From a virus: DNA of 50,535 nt. The stretch covers positions 1-50,535 of IMG/VR virus record IMGVR_UViG_3300018421_000046; one strand, 5' to 3'. Below, in pieces: positions 19,306 to 29,691 of this stretch. The position numbers and the translations under genes were made by a program. The notes under the pieces were generated by a model, which saw only the letters and a list, made by a program, of their open reading frames with translations, was not told where the DNA came from and made no database searches. The first letter of the stretch is position 1; every line of letters begins with the position of its first letter.

Positions 19306-19791
19306 ATGACTTGGAGCCTTAAAATCTCTAACGGAGATTTAGCAAAAGGATATGATAATAACTTAGAAGTTGTAAGGGGATCAGAAAAGGTCGTCCAAGA
19401 TTTGATGTGCTGGATTCGTCATCCTGTTGGCACCGATCCTATGAACCCAGATCTTGGTTCTCTGATTGAATATGGAGAGCAAGGTAAAACTTATATGATT
19501 AATAAAGAAATGGTTGTTTTACCTGAAGAATACGAAGATTTAGTTGTTTCAGAAATAAATAGACTTATTCGTTATTATCAGTCTTACCAAGGAATGAGGA
19601 TAGAACAAGAAATAAACCAGTTTGGTAGAATCGTTACTTATGATCAGGATGAAATTATTAATAATTTTAATATAGATTATATTAAAAATTATGATACTTT
19701 ATATATTTCTGTTAATTTAGAAACAATAAGCGGTGAATTGTATAGATTAAATATACCAATACAAAACGAAGCAACTGTTAGAGGAATCTGA
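19306..19791 (+). CDS. Baseplate wedge protein, gp25-like
   Basis: 161 residues. Matches the gp25/gpW baseplate group in size, position and pattern: the N-terminus has a GSEKVVQDLMCWIRHPVGTDP segment, then LIEYGEQG, a central helix EINRLIRYYQSYQGMRI and a final beta part. It is followed without a gap by the J-like protein, as in many contractile tails. AGAGGA precedes the start. Confidence 0.85.
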   Translation: MTWSLKISNGDLAKGYDNNLEVVRGSEKVVQDLMCWIRHPVGTDPMNPDLGSLIEYGEQGKTYMINKEMVVLPEEYEDLVVSEINRLIRYYQSYQGMRIEQEINQFGRIVTYDQDEIINNFNIDYIKNYDTLYISVNLETISGELYRLNIPIQNEATVRGI

Positions 19792-22199
19792 TGTGGACTC
19801 AAGAAGAATTTAGTAAAAAAATGAGGGATCAGTTGTATCTATTAGATCCTGAAATTTCCGCCGAATTAGGAACTCCTGAAAGAAAAATTATTGATGCAGT
19901 TGCTCAAGCACTTGCTGAAACTCAATTTCAAGGTTTTATAGAAGATTATCAATTTGATATTGATACAAAATTTGGATCTGATCTTGATGATTTTGTTCAA
20001 CTTTTTGGGTTTTCTAGACAAACTGCAAAAAGAGCAATTGGTCAAGTAACTTTTAGTCGTAATCAAACGAATGGCATTCCAGTTTTTATTCCTGCTGGAA
20101 CTCAACTCAGTACAGTTGCGAATGCAGCCTCTCCTGCTGTTAATTTTATAACCTCTGTTGATGCAACTCTCTCAGAAAATCAGTTGTTTGCTAAAGTTCC
20201 AATTGAGGCTACTTTTGCTGGAGGAAACGGAAACGTTGCCGCAGATAAAATTACAGTTTCTACTGGAAACCTAAGTAATATTTCTTCAATCACAAATGAA
20301 GTTGCTACTTACGGTGGAACAAGTTCAGAAACAGACGACGAACTTAAAATAAGATTTAAGAATAATTTATTTAGAAATATTGCGGGAATTGAAGATCAGT
20401 TTCTTGCGTTATCTGTTGCTAATCAATATACAAATAGAGCAGTTATTCTTAAAGCATCAAATAAATTTGAAGAATACATTCAAATTGACGCATCTGGGAC
20501 TGCGGTTTCTGAAAATAGAAATGCAAAATATATTTATAATCAAAATTATTATTTAAGTGACAGAAAAGACAACGATACTAAATTCTATAGCCCAGATAGC
20601 GATTATACTTTTACTAGAAACACTCTGGGAGACATAAAATATCCTAGCATTTCTGTTGACAGTTTTGCAGTTAATCCAGCACCAAACGGAACTGTGTCTT
20701 TAACTTCTTATGAAGATATAGATAGTGGTAATCTTTTTGGCGAATACCAGTATGCTTATACTTATAAATATAATCCGGGTGGAGAAAGTTCTTTATCTCC
20801 ATTAAGCGGTACTGCGGTCTTAGAACAAGGCTCTGTAACAATTACAGACATTGAAAATTCATCAGGAACATCTTCTGCCGGGGGAACTGTTCAATATAAA
20901 AATGTTTATAGAAGAGATTTATTATATGACAACACTTGGTATCAAATAGGAAGTGTTGTTCCAGAAGCAGTATTTGATGTTACAACTGTAGCAAGAGATG
21001 CTAATAATATTGTTACTTTAACTCTTAATAATGGAACTGCTAGTACAGAAGGTATTGCAACAACTGGAACTGTAACAGTAACTGGTTTAAGTGGAATTGG
21101 AACTGCTTTAGATGGAACTCATGAAATATATTCACTAGGTTCTTCTTCAATATCTTACTCTTCTTCAGGAACAGTTATAACTGCCTCAGCAGCAAGTGGA
21201 ACTGCTATTTCTGCATTAACTTTATTTAATGACAATATAGAAATTACTGATTTTATTGAACCTCCCACCGAGGCGTTATCTGAAGGCAAAGTCGTTTTCC
21301 TAGAACATGAATATATTTCTAAATGGAGTAGAAACATATTAGATGAAACTTTAAATTATTCAAATCTAAATAAAATAGATATTTATATTTCAGGTCAAAA
21401 TACAGAATTTGCTACTGATGTAATTTATGGGTATGGTAATTTGCTTGTAACTGTAGTAGATAATCCATATTATAATGAAAACTATATTAGACAATCTAGT
21501 GGTAGCGTTTGTTCTGATGGAAATTATTTAATAAATCTAACATGGGTTCCTGTTGTTTCAATTCCAGAACAGATAACTGTAGATGGCTATACTTGGGAAT
21601 TAAATCAAGACTATTGGCTTGCTAAGGATATAACAAATATTAGAGATAGTGAACGTTGTCGTGATGGTCTTGAGATAAGTGCTGCTATGGGTAGTGCTGT
21701 GGCAAATAGTTCTTATTCTGTCGAATATTACTTTAATAAATTGCCTTTATTGACAAACAGAGTCATTGACGCTCACAAACAAATAAATCAAGATGTTCTT
21801 GTTCATGCTGCTAATTTCAGACAATTTCTTATAAATCTTGAAATTATCTATGATAATACTTTTAATGTAGAAGCGACAAATAATGCCATATTTACAGCAT
21901 TAAGTACATATTTTAATTCAAACCCATTTGGAGCAATTGTACAATTTAGTGATATTGTTGCTTTAGTATATGATGTTCCGGGTGTTTTAAATGCAAGAAT
22001 TCCAACTGCCAGTGATGTTGCGGGCACTTCTTATTCTTCCTATTATGGAATTCAAGAAATTAATCCTGATGAAAGTATAAAACAAACTTTTACTAATGAT
22101 TTTACATTAGATGAAATTGATCTGCCTGCACTTTATGGTATTGGTCCTGTTGATGGAACAAAGCCTGTTCAAAAGACAAAGGGTACATGGGTGTCTTAA
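19791..22199 (+). CDS. Baseplate J-like wedge protein
   Basis: 802 residues. The N-terminal domain (TPERKIIDAVAQALAE, DLDDFVQLFGFSRQTAKRAIGQVTF and TYGGTSSETDDELKIRF) is typical of baseplate J / T4 gp6-like proteins that close the baseplate ring. Residues about 300-490 are an inserted GT-rich, Fn3-like beta region, and the C-terminus returns to the J-like fold (NVEATNNAIFTALSTYFNS). Its ATG shares the last base of the upstream stop codon. Confidence 0.85.
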   Translation: MWTQEEFSKKMRDQLYLLDPEISAELGTPERKIIDAVAQALAETQFQGFIEDYQFDIDTKFGSDLDDFVQLFGFSRQTAKRAIGQVTFSRNQTNGIPVFIPAGTQLSTVANAASPAVNFITSVDATLSENQLFAKVPIEATFAGGNGNVAADKITVSTGNLSNISSITNEVATYGGTSSETDDELKIRFKNNLFRNIAGIEDQFLALSVANQYTNRAVILKASNKFEEYIQIDASGTAVSENRNAKYIYNQNYYLSDRKDNDTKFYSPDSDYTFTRNTLGDIKYPSISVDSFAVNPAPNGTVSLTSYEDIDSGNLFGEYQYAYTYKYNPGGESSLSPLSGTAVLEQGSVTITDIENSSGTSSAGGTVQYKNVYRRDLLYDNTWYQIGSVVPEAVFDVTTVARDANNIVTLTLNNGTASTEGIATTGTVTVTGLSGIGTALDGTHEIYSLGSSSISYSSSGTVITASAASGTAISALTLFNDNIEITDFIEPPTEALSEGKVVFLEHEYISKWSRNILDETLNYSNLNKIDIYISGQNTEFATDVIYGYGNLLVTVVDNPYYNENYIRQSSGSVCSDGNYLINLTWVPVVSIPEQITVDGYTWELNQDYWLAKDITNIRDSERCRDGLEISAAMGSAVANSSYSVEYYFNKLPLLTNRVIDAHKQINQDVLVHAANFRQFLINLEIIYDNTFNVEATNNAIFTALSTYFNSNPFGAIVQFSDIVALVYDVPGVLNARIPTASDVAGTSYSSYYGIQEINPDESIKQTFTNDFTLDEIDLPALYGIGPVDGTKPVQKTKGTWVS

Positions 22200-24953
22200 A
22201 TGGCTGATATTTTTACTCTTCTTTCAAATGGTCAATTAGTAGAAAAAAGAGAAATTGTTGAAGGATTAAATCCAACTTCAGATTTTTTGGAATATATTAG
22301 AAAATTTTTTCCTGAAGAAATTTACAATTTAAATGAAAACAGTACTTTATATAAATTTTTATATTCTTTATTAGGCGACTCAGGTGTACTTGGAGTTAAA
22401 AAAGGATTGTTAGCCCCTCGCCTTTATACAACTCTTAACGGTACAAATTTTAATGATATAGATACTCTTTTTTCTAATTTATTTGGCTTAATTAGAGCAA
22501 AAAAAGAGTTATATGATTATGATCCATATAATCAATTGTTAACAGAACAACAATGGTCTTCAATTAAATACAAAGACGCTTCTTTTAAATCAAGAACTCA
22601 AGATTTTATGAGATTTTTTCAGTATGGAAATTCTTACGATGGAATAAAAATTCTTTCAAGAGCCTCTTCTGGATATGAATGTTATATACAAGAAAATTGG
22701 AAATACTTAGATGATATCCAATCTGACGATCCAATCGGCATTCGAAATTTAAGTAAAACTAACGCTTTTCAAGAAATTATTATAATTCCACAATCTGAGC
22801 AAACTCTATCTATTGAAGAAAAAAGAAGAGTTACTGAAACTCTAAACCGATTTGTTCCTTCAAATGCGATTGTATCAATTTACTCTGGCGAAAGTTTGCA
22901 AACAGAAGTGCCTTTTGATGTAGACAATATGGAATCTACTAGTAATTATTTTTATATTGATAAAAAAGTAATTGGTAAAAATCTTTTAGATTACTCTTAT
23001 TCATCTACCAACAATTGGATTGAATTGGGTCAAGAAAAAAGCGCACCGTATGCTGCCTTTGAGTCAAAAAGTGAAACAGTAGAAACAATTCCAATTTTTA
23101 ACATTACTGGGTCTAGTTATCATACTGGCGCTTTTAACTTTGAACAAAAAAAATTATTTGAACATTTAAATGAAATAGAGGATAATAAAAATTATTCTTA
23201 CACGCCACAAAATGCGCTAACGAATGTAATTAAAAATAATTACATTTTTAGTCCTTGGCTTTACAGATCTTCTACAAATAAAGGAATCTATACTGTAGAT
23301 AGATCTTATCCTGTAGGATATTTTGCTAATCAACAAAATGCTGTTCAAAAAAGATTCTTCTGGGCTTCAGAAGAAAAACCCTCTGAAATAACAGAGACAT
23401 TAGAAATTGATTTATTAACAAATCAGCCTGTAAACAATATAGAGTTTGAAATTTGTCAAAAACCTATTGATATAAAAATCTATTATTGGTCCCAAGATGT
23501 TTTGGATTGGATTGAAGTTAACTATAGAACGGATATAGAAACTGATTTGTCCGTTTATTATCAAAATGTTTTTAATTATTCATGGCAGTATATGAATCCA
23601 TACTTTGAATTAATAGAAACAAATAAAATAAAAATTGAATTTTATAAAAGAAATGATGCTTTTCCGTTTAACAACTCCATACCTTTCGATTGGTCAGTTG
23701 AAGTGAGAAATATAAGATTTTTATACTCTATTGCGTCTATTGATGATTTTGTTGCTATGCAAACTATTGATATGTTAGGCAATTCTTATAGAACTTCTTT
23801 AAATCAATATTCGCTAGAGAACAGATTTAAAACAAAAAAGAATAAGTATTGGAAGAGTCAGATTAACCCAGACAAGTTTGCTGTTGAAGCGCTTTACTTT
23901 GATGTGAGTCAGGCAGGGGAGTCTGTTGCAATAGATGAAATCTTTATTGATCCTCTCACTCCCGGGTGTATAATGCATTTTTATTATTCAACTGATGACT
24001 CTTTAACTAGTTGGGAAAACAAATTATGGAATCCCATTCCTCGTCATTATGTTTTATCAAAAGAGAGTTATCAATTACCTAATACTATTTATGCAAAATA
24101 TATAAAAATTGAATTTTCTAAACTCGCAACAACTCCGTACAATTTTCCAAATACTCAAGAAAAAATAAAATATCGGTTATTTCCCACTTGGGTTGAAGAA
24201 CTAGCAAAAGACTTTATCTCAGTTGTTAACACTCCAACAACGGACTCTAATCAATATTCTGAAGTAAAAACTACTTTTATTAATACCGGAATTGTAACTC
24301 CAGAGTCTGATAAATTAACTTCTGAAATTTCAAAAAGTGTTGTTGATTTTATTAAAGAAAACGTAAAAAGCACAGTACTTGATGAATATCAGGTCTGGAA
24401 AAACCCAGAACAAGAAACTAGTCGTAGTTCTCAAATATCTGATGTTAATTTTTATCCAAATACTGTTGATAACTTATATCACAATAGTCTTTTACAAACA
24501 GTAACAAATCGCGTTTCTGATTCAAAGTTTCAAACATTGTTGCAATCTTTAGACACAAATTCTTGGAAAACAGAGAATTACATACTGCCAAAAACATTAG
24601 TTAATGTTTCTTCTAAATCAAATAGAGTTCCTATTGAAGAAGAAAAAAATTGGCCCGATATGTGGTTTATGAAAAAATGTCGTCATGCTTATAAAATTGT
24701 CGAATCTCCAAGAAATGCACAAGTTGGTTATTATGTAGGAATTAAAGATATTAAATTTTATAAAAGAGATAAAACTAAAACTTTTGATGATAGAAATTAT
24801 ATAATTACATTAAATGACGAAAGTTTTATTGAAAAAAATGAATTTTCTGCAAACGATTGGAGATGGACATTAAGCGCAGATTCTTTAATTTCTACAGGAG
24901 AAAATGTGATGCCTGAGTTTGCATCTGAAAATTTTGATGGGGTGGCGTTTTAA
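22200..24953 (+). CDS. Large baseplate-associated protein
   Basis: 917 residues. Starts directly after the J-like gene and ends directly before the next. Helical N-terminus with Tyr and Phe-rich segments (FLEYIRKFFPEEIYNL), then beta-rich sequence with many Asn and Ser. Order suggests the third wedge component (T4 gp7-like place), but no signature confirms this. The region is very AT-rich. Confidence 0.6.
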   Translation: MADIFTLLSNGQLVEKREIVEGLNPTSDFLEYIRKFFPEEIYNLNENSTLYKFLYSLLGDSGVLGVKKGLLAPRLYTTLNGTNFNDIDTLFSNLFGLIRAKKELYDYDPYNQLLTEQQWSSIKYKDASFKSRTQDFMRFFQYGNSYDGIKILSRASSGYECYIQENWKYLDDIQSDDPIGIRNLSKTNAFQEIIIIPQSEQTLSIEEKRRVTETLNRFVPSNAIVSIYSGESLQTEVPFDVDNMESTSNYFYIDKKVIGKNLLDYSYSSTNNWIELGQEKSAPYAAFESKSETVETIPIFNITGSSYHTGAFNFEQKKLFEHLNEIEDNKNYSYTPQNALTNVIKNNYIFSPWLYRSSTNKGIYTVDRSYPVGYFANQQNAVQKRFFWASEEKPSEITETLEIDLLTNQPVNNIEFEICQKPIDIKIYYWSQDVLDWIEVNYRTDIETDLSVYYQNVFNYSWQYMNPYFELIETNKIKIEFYKRNDAFPFNNSIPFDWSVEVRNIRFLYSIASIDDFVAMQTIDMLGNSYRTSLNQYSLENRFKTKKNKYWKSQINPDKFAVEALYFDVSQAGESVAIDEIFIDPLTPGCIMHFYYSTDDSLTSWENKLWNPIPRHYVLSKESYQLPNTIYAKYIKIEFSKLATTPYNFPNTQEKIKYRLFPTWVEELAKDFISVVNTPTTDSNQYSEVKTTFINTGIVTPESDKLTSEISKSVVDFIKENVKSTVLDEYQVWKNPEQETSRSSQISDVNFYPNTVDNLYHNSLLQTVTNRVSDSKFQTLLQSLDTNSWKTENYILPKTLVNVSSKSNRVPIEEEKNWPDMWFMKKCRHAYKIVESPRNAQVGYYVGIKDIKFYKRDKTKTFDDRNYIITLNDESFIEKNEFSANDWRWTLSADSLISTGENVMPEFASENFDGVAF

Positions 24954-27900
24954 ATGGCATATTTAGAATATGGATTAGTCTCAGATGGTAGTGGAACTGT
25001 AGAATTATTTTCTGATCCTTCTTATACAGTTAGAGCATGTAATCTTTTTATAAAAGAAGTTTCAATTTCTAACTATGATCAGCAGTACCATACTTATTAC
25101 CAACAAAAAGTAGATGGAAAATGGGCAATTAGTAACGAATATTATTTTACTAATGGGTCTGTCCCAACAATAGGAACTGTTTTAACAAAAAACCAAGAAA
25201 ATTGGGTGTATGCTGGAATAAATCAGGGAACTTTAAATGACTATACTCAGTTTATAGCAAACTCTCAAAATCAATTTCAATTAGAAACTGGAATCCCTGT
25301 CAATAATAATGCTAATGGAAATTATGACGACGGAATTGCTGTTCCAGTTAATGGAACAGTTGAGTTTGAAACTATTTATGATGATAATTTATTAGAAGGT
25401 TCTTTTAGTACAGGAACTCATTACCTTCAAATGGCATTATGGGACTTACCGGGTACAGCAGATCCTACAACAATAGACTTAAGCGCTAGTACTGTCACTT
25501 TTAGTTCTTCTTTAAATCTAGACCCTGCAAATACTGTTACAATACCATTTGATTCAAGCGAATTAGAGATACCAATAATTGACGCTGGGACCGCAGACCA
25601 TTTATGGAAAATTAATAGAAATGTTTTGACAAATCAATCAATTCCTGATTCTGGAGTCGTTGATCTTTCATCTTTAAAAAGAATTAAATTTAATATAGTT
25701 AGCAATGGTGGGTCTTTTGTATTTAGAACTGGTCAACTAAAAATGGTTCCAACCACATATTCACACTCTTATGCTAATGTAAATAATAAAACTGGAGTTT
25801 TGAGTAGAGAAACTTGGCCCACTGTATCTCAAAATGATATGCCTGTTTTAATACAAAATGGTTTAAAAGTTAAAGATTTTACATATGTTGCAAAAATTAG
25901 TTTGCAGACTGCGCCGAGTTCTGGAACAACAGAATTTTCCATGTTTGGGAGAGTAAATCCTGATTTTATTTTTGGAACAGCGGCTATTAGTGGTGGTAGT
26001 GTTACTTATCCAAGTACCAGCGGTGTATATCCCGGGACTGCTTTTTATCCTACGATTGCAGCAGACGCTAATTCATATTTACGTTCTAAATTGTTAATTA
26101 CATCAAATAATATAGAAATTAAAATGTATGAAGACCATTTAGGTAATTTAGATAATGAAGTTTTTAATATTATCCACGACGAACCCATAACGCAAGGAGA
26201 TTATTTTTTTGTAACAAACTTTGTTGGAAATAAATGGGAATCAATATTATTTTCAAGTGAAGATGGCTCTGGTTTTGTAAAAGAAAGAATTATTGAAACA
26301 GGAAAACAAAATATTTCTAATCCTTGGCTTAGAGGCAAAGTCTTAGATATAGATTTAGATGATTATGGTAAAGGGTATGCAGGATATCAATTTAAACCTT
26401 CTGAAGTAGGTGGATTTAATGTAGATTACATTTATTCAAAAGAAGCAGTTCTTGCAGAATATGAATCTAAAACTTTTAATTCTTATAGTCCTGTAAAAGC
26501 AGTCAGTTTATTTTCAAGTTCTGTTCCAGATATTGAATTACTATCTGGAAATATTGAAGATTTTGAAAGAGTACAAAATACTAACAATTTTAATTTTTCA
26601 GGAAAAACAGAATGCGGCTTTATTGCAAATCCACAAAATGCAGATATTGATGATGTTGTTGTAGAAGAAGATACAAATATATTTTATAGATCAAAATCTC
26701 TTAAAATTATTAAAAAAGAAGATGCAAAAATTGCTGCTGTTCAATATAAGTCAAAATTAAAAATTAATGATTTTTCAAAACTTATATTTAAAACAAAAAT
26801 AAGATTTAATGATTTATTAAATGTTGGAGATTTTAGAATTGTATTTTGGAACGAAAATAAAACAAGAGTTCTTTATCTTCAAGATTTGCCCGATCTTGTA
26901 CCAAACGAATGGAATGAAGTTGATATTCCATTATCAACTAATGTGCTTTATAATAATCAATTTGTTTTAGAAATTGGTCATTATGGAGAAATAGAACCTA
27001 TCCCACCCATTACAGATCCCTATGGATATTTTTGGATTGAAGATGTTCAACTAACGCTAGAGGCAGTAGAATGGGAAGCATCAAATAACGACGGAAGAAC
27101 TTATGTTCCATTTTTAGATGCAATCAATGGAGAATACAAATCTATCAATTTTGCATCTCAAAATTACTATACATCAATCATTAATAAAAATCCTTATATA
27201 CTTTGGGAATTTAATACAGGGGATGCTGGATATGTGCTGCCAAAAGACGACGTTAGTTATACGGTTGGAGAATTTATAACAACAAGTATTGGTAGCCTAA
27301 ATGACTATCTTGTGAATACTCCCGGCTGGTTATCTCCAACAGGAGAGTCAATTGCAATTTCTGGAGTAGGTTCTGTTGGAGCAAATGATTATTATATTCC
27401 TGAAAGTGTTAAAAAGTTTAAAAATAACAAAGCAATTGCAATTTATGGAGGTACTGAAAGTTATTTAGAAACAAGAGGAACTGTAACTTTAGGAGAAATA
27501 TTTGGAATTGGAGTGGGTTCTGCAACAAATATAACTGGTTCAATAAGATTTTATACAGACACAATTAATAATGATATTACAATTCTTTCTTGTCAAGATG
27601 CTCTTGCTTCTGATACAAATAGTTGGTCTTTCTCAATTCAAAATACAAACAATTTAGTCTTTACTTCTAATAATGTAGGAACAGTAACTGCAACTGTTCC
27701 TACTTGGAACGATCAAAATTGGCATACAGCATGTTTTACATATGACTATCACGGAAGTATTTTAACTTTATACTGGGATGGAGATTTGATCGCTAATGAA
27801 AACTTGTCATCAGATCTAATTTTTGATTATAAATTAAAAATACCGGGACCAACAGCAACTATTCCTCATAATACTTTTAATAGTTTTAATCCAGACTACC

Positions 27901-28205
27901 CGTTTATATTCATAGATAATATCTCTATCCATCAAGAAGTTCTTGATCAAAATGAAATAAATAAGGATTATATTGCAGCAATTTCTGAATATAATAAATT
28001 AAAAGTTAGAGCAAGAGCATACACAACAAACGCTTGGATATATGGATATGAAATAATTCCTCATTATGCAAAGATGGGGAGATTAAGAGAATTGTCTAGC
28101 AGATCAATTACTGTTGACGATTCTTTTTCAGCAACAGAAGATACAAATCAAGGAATTATATTCGATCAGGCTATATTTGATGAGTCTACTTTTGGTAATG
28201 ATTAG
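24954..28205 (+). CDS. Large tail protein with C-terminal LamG-like domain
   Basis: 1083 residues. Many GT-containing beta repeats occur in the first half. Residues about 840-980 have a concanavalin A/LamG pattern (TGSIRFYTD, WNDQNWHTACFTYDYHG and LTLYWDGDLIAN), which usually binds glycans. This suggests a baseplate periphery or fibre role in host recognition. It starts immediately after the previous stop, so the three big baseplate genes are likely coupled. Confidence 0.7.
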   Translation: MAYLEYGLVSDGSGTVELFSDPSYTVRACNLFIKEVSISNYDQQYHTYYQQKVDGKWAISNEYYFTNGSVPTIGTVLTKNQENWVYAGINQGTLNDYTQFIANSQNQFQLETGIPVNNNANGNYDDGIAVPVNGTVEFETIYDDNLLEGSFSTGTHYLQMALWDLPGTADPTTIDLSASTVTFSSSLNLDPANTVTIPFDSSELEIPIIDAGTADHLWKINRNVLTNQSIPDSGVVDLSSLKRIKFNIVSNGGSFVFRTGQLKMVPTTYSHSYANVNNKTGVLSRETWPTVSQNDMPVLIQNGLKVKDFTYVAKISLQTAPSSGTTEFSMFGRVNPDFIFGTAAISGGSVTYPSTSGVYPGTAFYPTIAADANSYLRSKLLITSNNIEIKMYEDHLGNLDNEVFNIIHDEPITQGDYFFVTNFVGNKWESILFSSEDGSGFVKERIIETGKQNISNPWLRGKVLDIDLDDYGKGYAGYQFKPSEVGGFNVDYIYSKEAVLAEYESKTFNSYSPVKAVSLFSSSVPDIELLSGNIEDFERVQNTNNFNFSGKTECGFIANPQNADIDDVVVEEDTNIFYRSKSLKIIKKEDAKIAAVQYKSKLKINDFSKLIFKTKIRFNDLLNVGDFRIVFWNENKTRVLYLQDLPDLVPNEWNEVDIPLSTNVLYNNQFVLEIGHYGEIEPIPPITDPYGYFWIEDVQLTLEAVEWEASNNDGRTYVPFLDAINGEYKSINFASQNYYTSIINKNPYILWEFNTGDAGYVLPKDDVSYTVGEFITTSIGSLNDYLVNTPGWLSPTGESIAISGVGSVGANDYYIPESVKKFKNNKAIAIYGGTESYLETRGTVTLGEIFGIGVGSATNITGSIRFYTDTINNDITILSCQDALASDTNSWSFSIQNTNNLVFTSNNVGTVTATVPTWNDQNWHTACFTYDYHGSILTLYWDGDLIANENLSSDLIFDYKLKIPGPTATIPHNTFNSFNPDYPFIFIDNISIHQEVLDQNEINKDYIAAISEYNKLKVRARAYTTNAWIYGYEIIPHYAKMGRLRELSSRSITVDDSFSATEDTNQGIIFDQAIFDESTFGND

Positions 28206-28226
28206 GATAAATATTAAGGAACAAAA

Positions 28227-28823
28227 ATGAGTTACACAACACCATCTACTGCCGTTGGTAACGGAACTTTAACCGTTACAATGTGGAATACAGAAGTAAG
28301 AGACAATTTAAACCATTTAAATAGTTACGCTAACCCAGTAGGAGCCGTTTTACCTTATGCGGGAACTTCTGCCCCTAGTGGATACTTATTGTGCGATGGA
28401 GCATCTATCGGTACAGCAGATTACCCAGATTTATTCGCAGTTGTTCAATACAATTATGGTGGTAGTGGTACTGCCTTTAATGTTCCAGATCTTTCTACTC
28501 GTATGCCTATCGGTACGGGAAATGGAAGGTCAGAAGGAGATGCTGGAGGAACAGAAAATGTTACTCTTGATGTAACACAAATACCTTCTCACTCTCACGT
28601 TGCAACAGATTCTGGTCACACTCATACATACCCAACAAGTGCTGGTGGTGATAGTTTAGGTGGTGGTGATACTGGAGCATTTGATGTTGCCACTTATGGA
28701 GCAAACGGGTCGCTAACAACAAATACTGGATACGCAAATGTGACAATTAATAATACTGGTGGGGGATCTTCTCACACAAATATGCCACCCTATCTAGTAA
28801 TGAATTATATTATTAAAACATGA
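28227..28823 (+). CDS. Short tail fibre with collar domain
   Basis: 198 residues. Clear phage tail collar pattern: VGAVLPYAGTSAPSGYLLCDGASI, then YPDLFAVVQYNYGG, FNVPDLSTRMPIG and the His-rich segment IPSHSHVATDSGHTHT, ending PPYLVMNYIIKT. The conserved His pairs bind metal in short fibres such as T4 gp12. It likely attaches the virion to the host surface. AAGGA precedes the ATG. Confidence 0.88.
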   Translation: MSYTTPSTAVGNGTLTVTMWNTEVRDNLNHLNSYANPVGAVLPYAGTSAPSGYLLCDGASIGTADYPDLFAVVQYNYGGSGTAFNVPDLSTRMPIGTGNGRSEGDAGGTENVTLDVTQIPSHSHVATDSGHTHTYPTSAGGDSLGGGDTGAFDVATYGANGSLTTNTGYANVTINNTGGGSSHTNMPPYLVMNYIIKT

Positions 28824-28829
28824 TATAAT
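28821..28829 (+). promoter_or_regulatory. Extended -10 promoter next to a GTG start
   Basis: TGATATAAT is a perfect extended -10 element (TG-N-TATAAT). The next gene begins with GTG at 28836, six bases after the -10, where transcription would normally start. No ribosome binding site lies in between and no good -35 box was seen. It overlaps the end of the fibre gene. Confidence 0.5.
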
Positions 28830-28835
28830 GTAATA

Positions 28836-29306
28836 GTGATTATTAAATATGGTTCTTTTCAAGAAATAGAAGAACAAATACTTAGTATAGAAGATAAAAA
28901 AGGTATTTATCTTATTGAACCAAAGGGTAAGGGCAACTTACTCATCTCTTCTTTTGCTAATAACCAAACAGAAGAAATACGAGCAGATATGCTTGAGGAC
29001 TTTCTAAAAGACAAAGAAGGAACTCATGCATTTTTTATTGGAGTTCGTCCCCCACGCTGTATTAAGAAGGAACTATCTGATCGTTATAATGTTAAAGAGG
29101 CAATAGAATGGTGTAAAAAAATTATGCATCTATCTATTGGAAACCCCTCTTACGACCAGATAGATTTTTCTTTAGAGAATATTTTAGCCATAATGAGAGA
29201 GGTAGAGGAAGAATCAGAGCAAACTCTTGAACTTCTTATAGCGAAAGAAGATCCCCAACTGGATATAGATCTTTCTGATCAGGATCTTTCTGATAACCCA
29301 TTCTAG
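28836..29306 (+). CDS. Hypothetical protein, possibly from a leaderless mRNA
   Basis: 156 residues with a GTG start. No Shine-Dalgarno sequence is visible; the start lies at the expected transcription start of the promoter at 28821-28829. The protein is acidic toward the C-terminus, which ends in a duplicated DLSDQDLSDN motif, and has a region PRCIKKELSDRYNVKEAIEWCKKIM. It is the last plus-strand gene before the minus-strand module and overlaps the convergent gene by 71 bases. No family recognised. Confidence 0.65.
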   Translation: MIIKYGSFQEIEEQILSIEDKKGIYLIEPKGKGNLLISSFANNQTEEIRADMLEDFLKDKEGTHAFFIGVRPPRCIKKELSDRYNVKEAIEWCKKIMHLSIGNPSYDQIDFSLENILAIMREVEEESEQTLELLIAKEDPQLDIDLSDQDLSDNPF

Positions 29307-29484
29307 ACAAACTTTTAATGGCGGTCTTTTTTGATGAAAAATTATGCGTGTTGCCAATTTTTACCCATCCGAGGGGTGAGCGTTGGTAAAAATCAAATGC
29401 AAATTCTTTAAACATTGTGCGCTCTTCTTCATGGACTCTATATAAAAGAGCCACACTTTCATTATCTCTAATCCATACTTCCAT
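29236..29484 (-). CDS. Hypothetical 82-residue protein
   Basis: 82 residues on the minus strand with AAAGGATG five bases before the ATG. It reads MEVWIRDNESVALLYRVHEEERTMFKEF in two parts and SKKTAIKSLSRMG, a pattern of a small alpha/beta protein. Its start overlaps the stop of the small upstream ORF (TAATG), and its 3' end overlaps the convergent plus-strand gene by 71 bases. Function unknown. Confidence 0.65.
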   Translation of the reverse strand: MEVWIRDNESVALLYRVHEEERTMFKEFAFDFYQRSPLGWVKIGNTHNFSSKKTAIKSLSRMGYQKDPDQKDLYPVGDLLSL

Positions 29485-29576
29485 TATTCATCCTTTCCTT
29501 TATGTATTATAGCAGCAGCACCATACAGTATGTCAAGCAAAGCGGCGCTATAAATAATAATAAACTGTCCTATCAT
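29484..29576 (-). CDS. Possible 30-residue membrane peptide
   Basis: Starts MIGQFIIIYSAALL and continues to IIHKGKDE, with a single hydrophobic segment. Its TAA overlaps the ATG of the next gene. AAAGGAG lies 14 bases before the ATG, rather far, so translation is uncertain. The frame continues open upstream into a terminator and tRNA, which I treat as non-coding. Confidence 0.35.
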   Translation of the reverse strand: MIGQFIIIYSAALLDILYGAAAIIHKGKDE

Positions 29577-29631
29577 CTTCTTATATACTACTCCTTTCTT
29601 ATATAGTAAGTTTGCAATTAGTGTTACTAAC

Positions 29632-29663
29632 CCAAAAATAAAGGCCCGCTTTATGCGGGCCTT
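29632..29663 (-). terminator. Terminator of the tmRNA-tRNA unit
   Basis: On the minus strand, nine perfect pairs (29655-29663 with 29641-29649; AAGGCCCGC against GCGGGCCTT) around a five-base loop, followed by TTTATTTTT. It lies 28 bases past the tRNA-Met 3' end and ends the long minus-strand RNA module. Confidence 0.9.
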
Positions 29664-29691
29664 CTTAATTTTATTTTTGTTATGTAACATA

